From: JAPSGM01 sp963777045
GTDB lineage: Bacteria > Chloroflexota > Limnocylindria > QHBO01
DNA length: 64,000 nt
Direction of reading: 5' to 3'
Assembly: GCA_963777045.1 (NCBI GenBank)
Contig: CAVZPD010000015.1
Span: 124,001 to 188,000 of the forward strand
This document shows, one piece after another, positions 49,889 to 58,608 of this stretch. The notes under the pieces are model-generated. The model did not search any database. It had not been told where the DNA came from and worked only from the letters and a program-made list of their open reading frames with translations. How positions within the stretch are numbered: the stretch's first letter is position 1; every line of letters starts with the position of its first letter. A program made the position numbers and the translations under genes.

Positions 49889-50530
49889 GTGGTTGTCGAG
49901 GAGCTGCGCGCATCCGCCGTGGCGACGTTGATCCGAGCGCATCGGCTCATCGTCGTCCTGCGTCGCATCGATCCCCCCGAACGCCTGGCGGCGACGGTAC
50001 GTGAGCTGGTGGGGATGGGCGCACGAATCTTCGAGGTCACCATGGACAGCCGCGATGCCGCCGGCGCCCTCCGCGCAGTGCGCGCGGCCCTCCCCGCCCG
50101 CCGGACCGATGAGTGCCTGGTCGGCGCCGGGACGATTCGCAGCCACGAGCAGCTCCGCGCAGCGATGCAGGCGGGGGCCGACTTCGGCGTAAGCCCCATC
50201 CTCGACCGGGCGGTGCTGGAGGATGCCCTTGGGTCCGGGCTGCCGTTCGTGCCGGGCGCCTACACGCCCACCGAGGCGGATGCCGCGTGGCGCGCCGGCG
50301 CCACCTTCGTGAAGCTCTTTCCCGCATCATCGCTCGGCCCGGCGCACGTTCGCGATCTGCGCGGACCGCTGGGGGAGATCCAGGTCATCCCAACCGGTGG
50401 CATCGACGAGCGGAATGCGGCCGCGTACCTGGAGGCGGGTGCCAGTGCGCTGGGTATCGGTTCGGCGCTGGTGAAGGCCGATCCAGCTCGTCGCCGCGCG
50501 ATCCTGGCGGCCGTGCGGGGCGCTCCATGA
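49889..50530 (+). CDS. KDPG/KHG-type aldolase
   Basis: The 213-aa class I aldolase has catalytic E49 (IFEVTMD), GAGTIRS (about 80-86), the Schiff-base K142 in FVKLFPAS and the phosphate-binding PTGGID. The family cleaves 2-keto-3-deoxy sugar acids, often phosphorylated, to pyruvate and an aldehyde. It heads a nine-gene operon and would be the last carbon-splitting step of the pathway. It is coupled (ATGA) to the regulator gene. Confidence 0.9.
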   Translation: MVVEELRASAVATLIRAHRLIVVLRRIDPPERLAATVRELVGMGARIFEVTMDSRDAAGALRAVRAALPARRTDECLVGAGTIRSHEQLRAAMQAGADFGVSPILDRAVLEDALGSGLPFVPGAYTPTEADAAWRAGATFVKLFPASSLGPAHVRDLRGPLGEIQVIPTGGIDERNAAAYLEAGASALGIGSALVKADPARRRAILAAVRGAP

Positions 50531-51486
50531 GCTCGCTTGCGCAGCCCGGTGATGCGGTCGCGACCCAGGTCGCCCGCCTCTACTTCGATCGGCAGCTGAG
50601 CAAGGTGGAGATCGGCCAGCGCCTGGGGATCAGCCGCTTCCGCGTGGCGCGCCTGCTGCGCGAGGCGCGCGAGATGGGGCTGGTGCAAGTCGAGTACCGC
50701 GACGTTGCCACCCGCGACGTGAACCTGAGCCGGGAACTGGAGCTCGGCTTCCACATGGACCTGTGCGCCGTGGCCGCCGGCGCAGGAAACCCCGATGCGG
50801 CTGCGCTCCTGGGAGCCGAGGTCGTCGCCGACCTGGTGACGCCCGGCGAGACGCTGGGGGTTGCCTGGGGATCGACGCTCGCGGCCACGATCGGCTACCT
50901 GCCACGACGCGCCCACGACGACCTGCTCGTCGTCCCGCTCGCGGGCGGCTGGCCGGGTCTTGCCGGCGATCGCGCACCCGGCGAGCTGGCCCGCCGTTGC
51001 GCCGAGCGGCTGGGCGGCACGCACCTGGAGCTCTACGCGCCGGCGTTCGTGGCCTCGCCACAGCTGCGGGACGCGCTCGCCGGCGAGGCGGGCGTCTCAG
51101 CCGTCCTGTCGGCCTACCGCCGGCTGACCACGGCCGTGGTCGGTATCGGCTCCTGGGGCGGCAGCGGCAGGGCCGCGGGCTCGTCCCTGCTCGCGTCCGG
51201 TGCCGTCTCCCGAAGCGAGCTGAGGGAGCTGCGGGCCGCGGGTGCCATCGGCGAGGTGGTGGTCCACCCCTTCGACGAGGCCGGTCGATTCCTGCCGACC
51301 GCGCTCACGGACCGGGCGGTCGCCATCCCGCTGGACGTGCTGCGGCGAGTGCGGCGGGTCGTCGCCATCGCCGCAGGGCGCGAGAAGGCCGGCGCCATCC
51401 GCGCCGCGCTGGCCAGCGGAATCGTGCACGTGCTGGTGACCGATGCGGCCACCGCCGCCGCCGTGCTGGCCAAGGAGGCCGCGTGA
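50527..51486 (+). CDS. SorC/DeoR-family sugar-binding transcriptional regulator
   Basis: The 319-aa protein has an N-terminal HTH, VARLYFDRQLSKVEIGQRLGISRFRVARLLREA (about 15-47), and a SorC-type effector domain with GVAWGSTLAA (about 117-126) and VVGIGSWGG. Such regulators bind phosphorylated sugars. The tandem palindrome before the operon is the likely site. It is placed second in the operon it probably controls, with 4-nt overlaps on both sides. Confidence 0.88.
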   Translation: MSSLAQPGDAVATQVARLYFDRQLSKVEIGQRLGISRFRVARLLREAREMGLVQVEYRDVATRDVNLSRELELGFHMDLCAVAAGAGNPDAAALLGAEVVADLVTPGETLGVAWGSTLAATIGYLPRRAHDDLLVVPLAGGWPGLAGDRAPGELARRCAERLGGTHLELYAPAFVASPQLRDALAGEAGVSAVLSAYRRLTTAVVGIGSWGGSGRAAGSSLLASGAVSRSELRELRAAGAIGEVVVHPFDEAGRFLPTALTDRAVAIPLDVLRRVRRVVAIAAGREKAGAIRAALASGIVHVLVTDAATAAAVLAKEAA

Positions 51487-52265
51487 CCGGGCTCGTCCAC
51501 CTCGTCACCGGTTCCACCGGGATCGGCGCCGCCACGGCGGAACGGCTGGGCGCGGCAGGCGACGCCGTCTTCATCGCGTCGCGCACCGCGGAGCACGGAG
51601 CGGAGCTCGTCGAGCGGCTGGAGCAGCTCGGCGTGGCGGCGGCATCGGTGGCAGCGGACCTCCGCGAGCCGGACCGGGTCGACGCGGCCGTGACGGACTG
51701 CCTGGCACGCTTCGGCCGCATCGACGGCCTGCTCTCGGTGGCCGGCGGCAGCGGCCGCCGTTTCGGCGACGGCCCCATCCACGAGATCAGCCCCGAAGGA
51801 TGGGACGAGACCGTGGCGCTCAACCTGCGTACCCAGGCGCTGGTGGCGCGCGCGGTCGTGCGCCACATGCTGGAGCGCGGCGGCGGCGGTTCGATCGTGC
51901 TCGTCAGCAGCGTTCTCGCAGACCACCCGGAGCCGCAGCTGTTCGGGACCCACGCCTACGCCGCCACGAAGGGCGCGATCGACTCGCTCGCGAAGGCGAT
52001 GGCCGCCGCCTACGCGTCTCGCGGCATCCGCGTCAACGCGCTGGCGCCGGGCCTGACCGCCACGCCCATGGCCGGACGCGCTTCGCAGGCCCCGGAAATC
52101 CTGGCTTTCGCGGCGCGCAAGCAGCCGCTCGCCGGAGGCATGCTCCAGGCAGATGACGTGGCCGAGGCCGCGGCCTTCCTCCTGGGACCCGCCTCGCGGA
52201 TGGTGACCGGTCAGGTCATCGCGGTGGACGGCGGCTGGTCGGTGACCTCGGTGGGGCCACCATGA
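51483..52265 (+). CDS. SDR family oxidoreductase of the catabolic operon
   Basis: The 260-aa enzyme has VTGSTGIGAAT (about 8-18), GLLSVAGGSG in place of the usual NNAG, catalytic Ser in IVLVSSVLA and Y-x3-K in AYAATKGAI (about 159-167). It has a classical SDR end (VDGGWSVTS). It probably oxidises or reduces a sugar intermediate. GTG start overlaps the regulator stop, and its own stop overlaps the FAD enzyme start. Confidence 0.87.
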   Translation: MTGLVHLVTGSTGIGAATAERLGAAGDAVFIASRTAEHGAELVERLEQLGVAAASVAADLREPDRVDAAVTDCLARFGRIDGLLSVAGGSGRRFGDGPIHEISPEGWDETVALNLRTQALVARAVVRHMLERGGGGSIVLVSSVLADHPEPQLFGTHAYAATKGAIDSLAKAMAAAYASRGIRVNALAPGLTATPMAGRASQAPEILAFAARKQPLAGGMLQADDVAEAAAFLLGPASRMVTGQVIAVDGGWSVTSVGPP

Positions 52266-53581
52266 GCCCCCCGCTGCTGGCACGCGTCGACGTCTGCGTC
52301 GTCGGGTCGGGCGCGGCGGGCTCGAGCGCGGCGATCGCCGCAGCGCGAGGCGGCGCATCGGTCCTGTTGCTGGAGAAGCTGCCGTTCCTGGGCGGGACGA
52401 GCACGGCGGTCCTCGACACGTTCTACGGGTTCTACACGCCCGGCAGCGAAGCGGTGAAGGTGGTCGGTGGCATCGGCGATGAGGTGGTTGCCGAGCTGCG
52501 GCGACTTGGAAGGGTGGTGGAGCGACCGAACACCTACGGCGCCGGCACCGGTGTCACCTACCTGGCCGAGCACCTCAAGGTCGCCTGGGAGCGGCTGGTG
52601 GAAACGGCAGGGGCGCGCATCCTCATGCATGCGTTCGTGCAGGAGGCGTGGGTGGACGACGCTCGCCTTGCGGCGGTGACGGTGGCCACCAAGGCCGGAC
52701 TGCAGCGCGTGGCGGCTCGCGTCTTCGTGGATGCCTCCGGCGACGCCGACCTGTGCCACTTCGCCGGCTTCGGCTACGAGACGGCCGGTGAGCTGGATCC
52801 GGCCCAGACGCTGACGACCACCTTCCGGATGGTCAACGTGGAGATGGAGCGTCGTCGCTCCGTCGACCGCGCCGCGTTCAGCGCGCTCATGGTCGCGGCA
52901 GCCGAGTCCGGCGACTACGACCTTCCCCGTCGCGAGGGGAGCGACCACGTCACGCCGGTCGACGGCATGACGGCCACCGTCATGACCCGGGTCGATTCCA
53001 CCCAGGAGCGCCAGGGCCGCCTCGTCAACTCGACCGATCCGGCCTTCCTCACCGCCGCCGAGATGGCGGGGCGGCGTCAGGCGGTCGAGTACGCGCGCTT
53101 CCTGGTGGATCGCGTGCCCGGCTACGAACATGCGTCGTTGGCGGCCGTCTCTACCCAGATCGGCGTCCGCGAGACGCGGCGGGTCTACGGCGACGAACGC
53201 CTGACCGGCGACGACGTGCTGGCGGCGCGCCAGTTCGACGACCAGATCGGCCTGTGCGGGGCGCCGATCGAGGATCACCGTGCCGGGCCCGATACGCGCT
53301 GGACCTACCTCCCCGACGGCGCCGCCGTCGGGATTCCCTACCGCACCCTGCTCGTCCGCGACGCGGCGAACGTGCTGGTCGCTGGCCGATGCTTCTCGGC
53401 GACGCACGATGCCCACGCGTCGGTCCGCTCCATGGCCCAGTGCATGGCCATGGGGCAGGCGGCCGGCACGGCGGCGGCGTCGGCGGCCGCGGCTGGCACC
53501 ACCCCCCGGGATGTTGCCCCCAGCGCCCTGCGCGAGCGGCTGCGTCGCGACGGCGCCATCCTGGAGCTGATGAGAGCGTGA
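52262..53581 (+). CDS. FAD-dependent oxidoreductase (PF12831-type)
   Basis: The 439-aa flavoprotein starts with VDVCVVGSGAAGSSAAIAAARGG (about 9-31), followed by LLLEKLPFLGGTST, a DASGDADL motif (about 157-164) and the C-terminal VLVAGRCFSATHDAHASVRSMAQ FAD segment. This layout is common to sugar- and polyol-catabolic FAD enzymes whose reactions are mostly uncharacterised. Neighbouring dehydrogenases and the hydrolase suggest oxidation of the substrate ring. It is coupled on both sides by 4-nt overlaps. Confidence 0.87.
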   Translation: MSPPLLARVDVCVVGSGAAGSSAAIAAARGGASVLLLEKLPFLGGTSTAVLDTFYGFYTPGSEAVKVVGGIGDEVVAELRRLGRVVERPNTYGAGTGVTYLAEHLKVAWERLVETAGARILMHAFVQEAWVDDARLAAVTVATKAGLQRVAARVFVDASGDADLCHFAGFGYETAGELDPAQTLTTTFRMVNVEMERRRSVDRAAFSALMVAAAESGDYDLPRREGSDHVTPVDGMTATVMTRVDSTQERQGRLVNSTDPAFLTAAEMAGRRQAVEYARFLVDRVPGYEHASLAAVSTQIGVRETRRVYGDERLTGDDVLAARQFDDQIGLCGAPIEDHRAGPDTRWTYLPDGAAVGIPYRTLLVRDAANVLVAGRCFSATHDAHASVRSMAQCMAMGQAAGTAAASAAAAGTTPRDVAPSALRERLRRDGAILELMRA

Positions 53582-54561
53582 CGTTCGCACGAACGGTCCT
53601 GGGCGACGTTCCAGCCGGCGAGCTGGGGATCACCTACGCCCACGAGCACCTGGTGATCGACGGCGGACGCCCGGTGGAGCGCGAGCCGGAATTCCTGCTC
53701 AACGATCCGGATCGTCTGACGCAGGAGCTGACCGATGCCGCCACCCGTGGCCTGCGCACTGCGGTCGACGCCATGCCCGTGGACGCCGGGCGCAACGTGA
53801 CGCTGCTCGCCGAGCTCTCTCGCCGCAGTGGCGTCAACGTGGTGGCGGTCACTGGCTTTCACCACGACCGCTACTACGGACCGTCGCACTGGAGCGCACG
53901 CGCCAGCGAAGAAGAGCTGGCCGACCTGTTCGCGGCGGACATCGAGGAGGGGGTGGATGCCAACGACTACGCCGGGCCAGTCGTGCGGCGGACCGGGCAC
54001 CGAGCCGGCGCGATCAAGGTGGCAGGCAGCGATGGCGGGCCATCGGAGCGCGACGCGCGGATCATGCGTGCCGCGGCCGAGACCCATCGGCGCACGGGAG
54101 CCCCGGTCATGACCCACTGCGAGCACGGCACCGGCGCCGGGGAGCAGCTGCGCCTGCTGACCGATGCGGGCGTTGCCGCCGAGCGGATCATCCTGGGTCA
54201 CGTCGACAAGGTGCTCGATGACGGCTACCACCGTGAGCTGGCCAGCGCCGGCGCGACGCTCCAGTACGACCAGTCCTTTCGCTGGGGAGAGAGGCCGAAT
54301 GGCACGTTGGACCTGCTCGAGATGATGGTGCAATACGGCTTGGGCGACCGCGTGGTGCTGGGGATGGATGCCGCTCGCTTCCGCTACTACCGTGCCTACG
54401 GCGGCTCGCCCGGGCTCGACTACCTGCTCACCGGCTTCAGCGCGCAGATGGCGGCGCGCGGCCTGGACGACTCGTTCCGCCATCGGATCTTTGTCGAAAC
54501 ACCGGCCAGGGTGCTCGCCTTCGCGCCCCTGGCCGTCACCCGCCAGAAGGAGACGAGATGA
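53578..54561 (+). CDS. Phosphotriesterase-family metal-dependent hydrolase (possible lactonase)
   Basis: The 327-aa TIM-barrel enzyme has the binuclear metal site: YAHEHLVID (H22, H24), bridging Lys in GAIKVAGSD, His in THCEHGTG, His in ILGHVDK, and Asp in LGMDAAR. Bacterial relatives hydrolyse lactones more often than phosphotriesters. Between an FAD oxidase-like enzyme and a Gfo/Idh dehydrogenase, opening a sugar lactone is the natural guess. GTG 53578 overlaps the FAD gene's stop. Confidence 0.87.
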   Translation: MTFARTVLGDVPAGELGITYAHEHLVIDGGRPVEREPEFLLNDPDRLTQELTDAATRGLRTAVDAMPVDAGRNVTLLAELSRRSGVNVVAVTGFHHDRYYGPSHWSARASEEELADLFAADIEEGVDANDYAGPVVRRTGHRAGAIKVAGSDGGPSERDARIMRAAAETHRRTGAPVMTHCEHGTGAGEQLRLLTDAGVAAERIILGHVDKVLDDGYHRELASAGATLQYDQSFRWGERPNGTLDLLEMMVQYGLGDRVVLGMDAARFRYYRAYGGSPGLDYLLTGFSAQMAARGLDDSFRHRIFVETPARVLAFAPLAVTRQKETR

Positions 54562-55766
54562 CCGCACACCAGATCACCCTGCTCGGCACGGGGCTCATCG
54601 GCGACTTCTACGCCCAGACGCTGCACGCCCAGCGCGGGCGGGATCGGATCCGCGTCGTCTATTCGCGCTCGCCAGAGCGCGGCACCGCCTTCGGTGAACG
54701 GTGGGATATCCCGGAGCGCACCACCGACCTCGCCGAGGCGATCAACCACCCCGAGACCGACACGGTGATCATCGGCCTCCCGAACTTCCTCCACTCCGAC
54801 GCGGTGACCGAGGCAGCCAGAGCGGGCAAGGCGGTCCTCCTCACCAAGCCGCTCGGTCGCAACGCCGACGAGGCGAAGCGCATGCTGCAGACGGTGGAGG
54901 AGGCGGGCGTCTTCGCCGGCTACCTGGAGGACCTCGTCTACACGCCCAAGACGCTCAAGGCGCTCACCGCCGTGCGCGGTGGTGCCATCGGCGAGGTTAC
55001 CTGGGTCCGCTCCCGCGAGACGCATCCCGGCCCGCACTCCGCCTGGTTCTGGGACGGCCGGCTGACCGGTGGCGGGGCGATCGTGGACCTCGGCTGCCAC
55101 TGCATCGAGATCATCCGCAGCTACGTCGGCAAGGAGAACCGCCCGGTCGAGGTGCTCTGCACCACCGATACGCTGGTGCACCCCATCGCCGACGAGGACA
55201 ACGCGATCGCGCTGATCCGTTTCGAGTCGGGCGCCACGGGTCAGTTCGAGGTGAGCTGGACCTTCCGCGGCGGGATGGACCTGCGCGACGAGGTGGCGGG
55301 AACGCACGGGACCATCTGGACCAACCACTTCCTGCGGACCGGCTTCGAGATGTTCACGGCCGGCGGAGGCGGCGGCTACGTGGCCGAGAAGTCGGAGGCG
55401 AGCGCCGGCTGGCTCTTCCCGGTGGGCGACGAGGTCAGCGAGCTTGGCTACGTCGACATGTTCGAGGACATGTTCGACTCGATCGACGCGGGCCGCGCGC
55501 CGCGCGAGACCTTCTACGACGGCTACGTGGTCAACTCGGTCATGGATGCGGCGTACCGGTCCGCGAAGGCCCATGCCTGGGTGCCGGTCGAGCTCGACTG
55601 GCGCGGCGGGACCACCCCGCGCATCGCCAGCAAGCCGGAGACGCTGGACGGGATGGTCGTCATCAAGCGCGAGATCCTGCCCGATGGTCGCGAGAAGCTG
55701 ATCCTCAAGGACCCGGCGACGGGCGACTTCCTGGATCGCGTGCTCGCATCGAGCGGCGGATCCTGA
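54558..55766 (+). CDS. Gfo/Idh/MocA family oxidoreductase
   Basis: The 402-aa enzyme has a Rossmann start LLGTGLIGDFYAQTLH (about 8-23), KPLGRNADEAKRM (about 97-109, with the catalytic-region Lys-Pro) and GGGAIVDLGCHCIEIIRSY (about 172-190), where the Asp and His are the usual catalytic residues. Members oxidise or epimerise sugars and inositols with NAD(P). It is longer than the typical 340 aa, with a C-terminal strand extension. Coupled upstream by ATGA. Confidence 0.9.
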   Translation: MTAHQITLLGTGLIGDFYAQTLHAQRGRDRIRVVYSRSPERGTAFGERWDIPERTTDLAEAINHPETDTVIIGLPNFLHSDAVTEAARAGKAVLLTKPLGRNADEAKRMLQTVEEAGVFAGYLEDLVYTPKTLKALTAVRGGAIGEVTWVRSRETHPGPHSAWFWDGRLTGGGAIVDLGCHCIEIIRSYVGKENRPVEVLCTTDTLVHPIADEDNAIALIRFESGATGQFEVSWTFRGGMDLRDEVAGTHGTIWTNHFLRTGFEMFTAGGGGGYVAEKSEASAGWLFPVGDEVSELGYVDMFEDMFDSIDAGRAPRETFYDGYVVNSVMDAAYRSAKAHAWVPVELDWRGGTTPRIASKPETLDGMVVIKREILPDGREKLILKDPATGDFLDRVLASSGGS

Positions 55767-55770
55767 GCCG

Positions 55771-56559
55771 ATGGCGGAGCCGATGCCAGCGTCCATGCGC
55801 TGGCTCGAAGAGGCGCGCGCCGTCCTCGACCGCCTGGCCGCCACCCAGGCCGATGCGATCGAGCGGGCGTCCGCGTGGTGCGCCGATGCGATCGCGGCCG
55901 GGGGCCTCGTCCACCTGTTCGGGACCGGCCACTCCCGCATCCCCGTCGAGGAGATGTTCCCGCGCTACGGCTCGTATCCGGGGTTCCACCCCATGGTCGA
56001 GCTGTCGATGACCTTCCACACGCAGGTCGTCGGTGCCAACGGGCAGCGCCAGGCGATGTTCATCGAGCGCGTGCCGGGGCTCGCGGAGCAGATCCTGGGC
56101 AACTTCCACTTCGGCCAGCAGGACGTGATGATCGTCTTCTCGGCCAGCGGCCTCACCGCCGTCCCGGTCGAGATGGCGCGTGGCGCGCGCGCCCGTGGGC
56201 TGCGGGTGGTGGCGGTGACATCGGTCGAGCAGTCGACCTCCGGCGAGCCGCAGTCCGAGGTCGGCAGCCGGCTCATGGAGGAGGCCGACCTCGTGATCGA
56301 CCTGTGCACGCCGCACGCGGACGCGCTGGTGACCATCGATCAGCTCGACACGCCGGTCGGTCCGGGCTCCACCATCGCCGCGGTGGCGATCGTGAACTCG
56401 ATGAAGGTTCGCACCGCGGAGCTCCTGGTCGAGCGGGGGAAGATGCCGCCGGTGCTCACCCGGCCGTCGGTCGTCGGTGCCGAGCGTTCGCGCGAGCTCT
56501 TCGAGGAGGCGTACGACGAGCATGCCCGGCGCCTGGCACGGCTGATCGGGGAGCCGTGA
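55771..56559 (+). CDS. SIS-domain sugar isomerase-like protein (UPF0309-type)
   Basis: The 262-aa protein has a SIS fold: GGLVHLFGTGHSRIPVEEMFPR (about 44-65), VMIVFSASGLTAVPVEMA (phosphosugar-binding Ser) and VVAVTSVEQS (about 148-157). SIS domains bind and isomerise phosphosugars. UPF0309-like members have unknown reactions. With ROK kinase and NagA-type genes directly after, an amino-sugar phosphate is a likely ligand. It overlaps the ROK gene by 4 nt. Confidence 0.85.
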   Translation: MAEPMPASMRWLEEARAVLDRLAATQADAIERASAWCADAIAAGGLVHLFGTGHSRIPVEEMFPRYGSYPGFHPMVELSMTFHTQVVGANGQRQAMFIERVPGLAEQILGNFHFGQQDVMIVFSASGLTAVPVEMARGARARGLRVVAVTSVEQSTSGEPQSEVGSRLMEEADLVIDLCTPHADALVTIDQLDTPVGPGSTIAAVAIVNSMKVRTAELLVERGKMPPVLTRPSVVGAERSRELFEEAYDEHARRLARLIGEP

Positions 56560-57464
56560 CCAGCCACCTCGGGCTCGACCTGGGTGCCACCAACATCAAG
56601 TGGGCGGTGGTCGAGCGCGACCCCGATGACTGGCGGGCGGTCGACCACGGGCAGGCACCGACGCTGGCCGCCGATGGGGCCGATGCCGTGGTGGGTCGCA
56701 TGGTCGAGCTTGCAGAGGCCATCCGCGCATCCCACGAGATCGCGTCGGTCGGCGTGGGCGTGCCCGGGCTCTACGACCCCCAGACGGGGGTGACCCGAGA
56801 CCTCATCAACATGCCGGGACGCTGGGTCGGGCAGCCGGTCCGCGCCCAGATCGAGCAGGTACTGGGACTGCCGACGCGGCTCATCAACGACGCGCGGGCG
56901 TTCGGGCTGGCGGAGCTGCGCCTCGGCGCCGGCCGGGGCGCGCGCTCGATGATCGGCCTCACGCTGGGGACGGGCATCGGCGGCGTGGTGGCGGTGGGGG
57001 GCGAGGTGATCCAGGGCCACGACGGTACGGCCGGAGAGCTGGGCCACCAGACGATCGACGCCGACGGCCCGCCATGCAGCTGCGGCAACCACGGTTGCCT
57101 CGAGTCGCTGGCGAAGGCCGAGCGCTTGGCGGCGCTGTGCGGCACCCCGACGGCGGAGGCGGCTGTCGTCGCCGCGCAGGCGGGTGATGCCCGCGCCCGC
57201 GAGGGCCTGGCCGAGGTCGGCCGTTGCCTGGGTATCGGCATCGCCAACATGGTCGTGGCGTTGACGCCCGACCGCGTGGTGCTGGGAGGTGGCATCTCGG
57301 CCGCCGGCTCCCTCCTGCTCGATCCGATTGCCGCCGAGCTCCGGCGCCGCGTCCACGTCACCTCGCTCGACGAGGTCGAGCTGCGGATCGCGGAGCTGGG
57401 GACCTGGGCGGGGGCGATCGGTGCAGCCGTCCACGGCGCGCAGGTGTCGGGGGCCCGACCGTGA
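56556..57464 (+). CDS. ROK family sugar kinase
   Basis: The 302-aa protein has ATP motif LGLDLGATNIKWAVVE (about 5-20), VGVPGLYD, catalytic Asp in LINDARAFG (about 112-120), TLGTGIGGVV and the ROK zinc motif GHQTID with CSCGNHGCLE (about 174-183). It lacks an N-terminal HTH, so it is a kinase, not a repressor. Family substrates include glucose, N-acetylglucosamine and N-acetylmannosamine; the following NagA-type gene favours an N-acetyl sugar. Confidence 0.9.
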   Translation: MTSHLGLDLGATNIKWAVVERDPDDWRAVDHGQAPTLAADGADAVVGRMVELAEAIRASHEIASVGVGVPGLYDPQTGVTRDLINMPGRWVGQPVRAQIEQVLGLPTRLINDARAFGLAELRLGAGRGARSMIGLTLGTGIGGVVAVGGEVIQGHDGTAGELGHQTIDADGPPCSCGNHGCLESLAKAERLAALCGTPTAEAAVVAAQAGDARAREGLAEVGRCLGIGIANMVVALTPDRVVLGGGISAAGSLLLDPIAAELRRRVHVTSLDEVELRIAELGTWAGAIGAAVHGAQVSGARP

Positions 57465-58567
57465 AGCTGGCGGGACGGCTTGTGCTCGACGACGAGGTCC
57501 GTGCCGGACGCCTGCTCATCGAGGACGGCCGGATCGTCGAGGTGGCGGCCGACGCCGGGGCGGCTGCCGGGCCGCTGCTGGCCCCTGGCTTCATCGACCT
57601 CCACGTTCACGGCTGGGGCGGCCACGACGCGATGGCTGGCGCCGATGCCCTCGCCGGCATGTCCCGCGCGCTCCTGGCGCGCGGCGTGACCTCGTTCCTG
57701 CCGACGGCCGTCACGGCGTCACTCGAGACGCTGGGCTCATGGGCGGGTGGCATCCGCGGCTGGACCGATGTGGCTCCGGCCGACGGCGCTGAACCGCTCG
57801 GCTTCGGCATGGAGGGTCCATTCCTGGCGGCCGAGCGGCGCGGGGCGCACGAGGAGCGTCACCTGCTGCTCCCCTCGGACGTCCCGTTCCCAAAGCTGCA
57901 GCCGCTGCTCGAGGGCCTGCGACTGATCCACGTGGCGCCGGAGCTTCCCGGCGCGCCCGCGCTGATCCGCTGGCTGGTGCAGCACGGTGTGGTCGTCTCG
58001 CTCGCGCACTCGGCGGCGACGCTCGACGTTGCCCAGGCTGGCTATGCCGCCGGCGCCACGTCGACCACGCACCTGTTCAATGCCATGAGCGGCGTCGCGC
58101 ACCGCGACCCAGGCCTGGCCGTGGCCGCCCTGGCCGACGATGCCGTCGCCGTGGAGCTGATCGCCGACGGGCAGCACGTGCACCCCGCGCTGTGGCGCAT
58201 CGTCGCTCGCTCCAAGCCGCCGAGCCGCCTGCTGCTGGTGAGCGACGCCATCTCCCTGGCCGGAACGGGCGATGGACGAACAACGCTCGGCTCGCTCGAG
58301 GTCGAGGTCCGGGCGGGCCGGGCCACCCTCGCGGGCACCGATACGCTTGCCGGCTCGGTCATCGCGCTGGACAGTGCCGTGCGCAACCTGGCCCGCGCCG
58401 GAGTTGGGCTGCCGACCGCGGTCCGGGCCGCCAGCGCCAATCCAGCACAGCTGCTGGGACTGGCCGATCGGGGGCGAATCGCGGAGGGAATGCGCGCCGA
58501 CCTGGTGGAGCTGGATGAGGAGCTGCGGATCGTGGGCGTGATTCGCGCAGGGGTGCGAGCGGCCTGA
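57461..58567 (+). CDS. nagA: N-acetylglucosamine-6-phosphate deacetylase family protein
   Basis: The 368-aa amidohydrolase has the NagA set: FIDLHVHGWGGHD (H48, H50), GMEGPFLAAERRGAH with the metal Glu, SLAHSAAT, THLFNAMS and the catalytic Asp in LVSDAISLAG. It would remove acetate from an N-acetylhexosamine 6-phosphate made by the ROK kinase. Family assignment is firm, but the exact sugar is inferred. It is the last gene of the operon, coupled by GTGA to the kinase. Confidence 0.88.
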   Translation: MKLAGRLVLDDEVRAGRLLIEDGRIVEVAADAGAAAGPLLAPGFIDLHVHGWGGHDAMAGADALAGMSRALLARGVTSFLPTAVTASLETLGSWAGGIRGWTDVAPADGAEPLGFGMEGPFLAAERRGAHEERHLLLPSDVPFPKLQPLLEGLRLIHVAPELPGAPALIRWLVQHGVVVSLAHSAATLDVAQAGYAAGATSTTHLFNAMSGVAHRDPGLAVAALADDAVAVELIADGQHVHPALWRIVARSKPPSRLLLVSDAISLAGTGDGRTTLGSLEVEVRAGRATLAGTDTLAGSVIALDSAVRNLARAGVGLPTAVRAASANPAQLLGLADRGRIAEGMRADLVELDEELRIVGVIRAGVRAA

Positions 58568-58608
58568 GCGAAGGAACCGCACGCCCCTACCGCACTTGTG
58601 CCGGGTGG

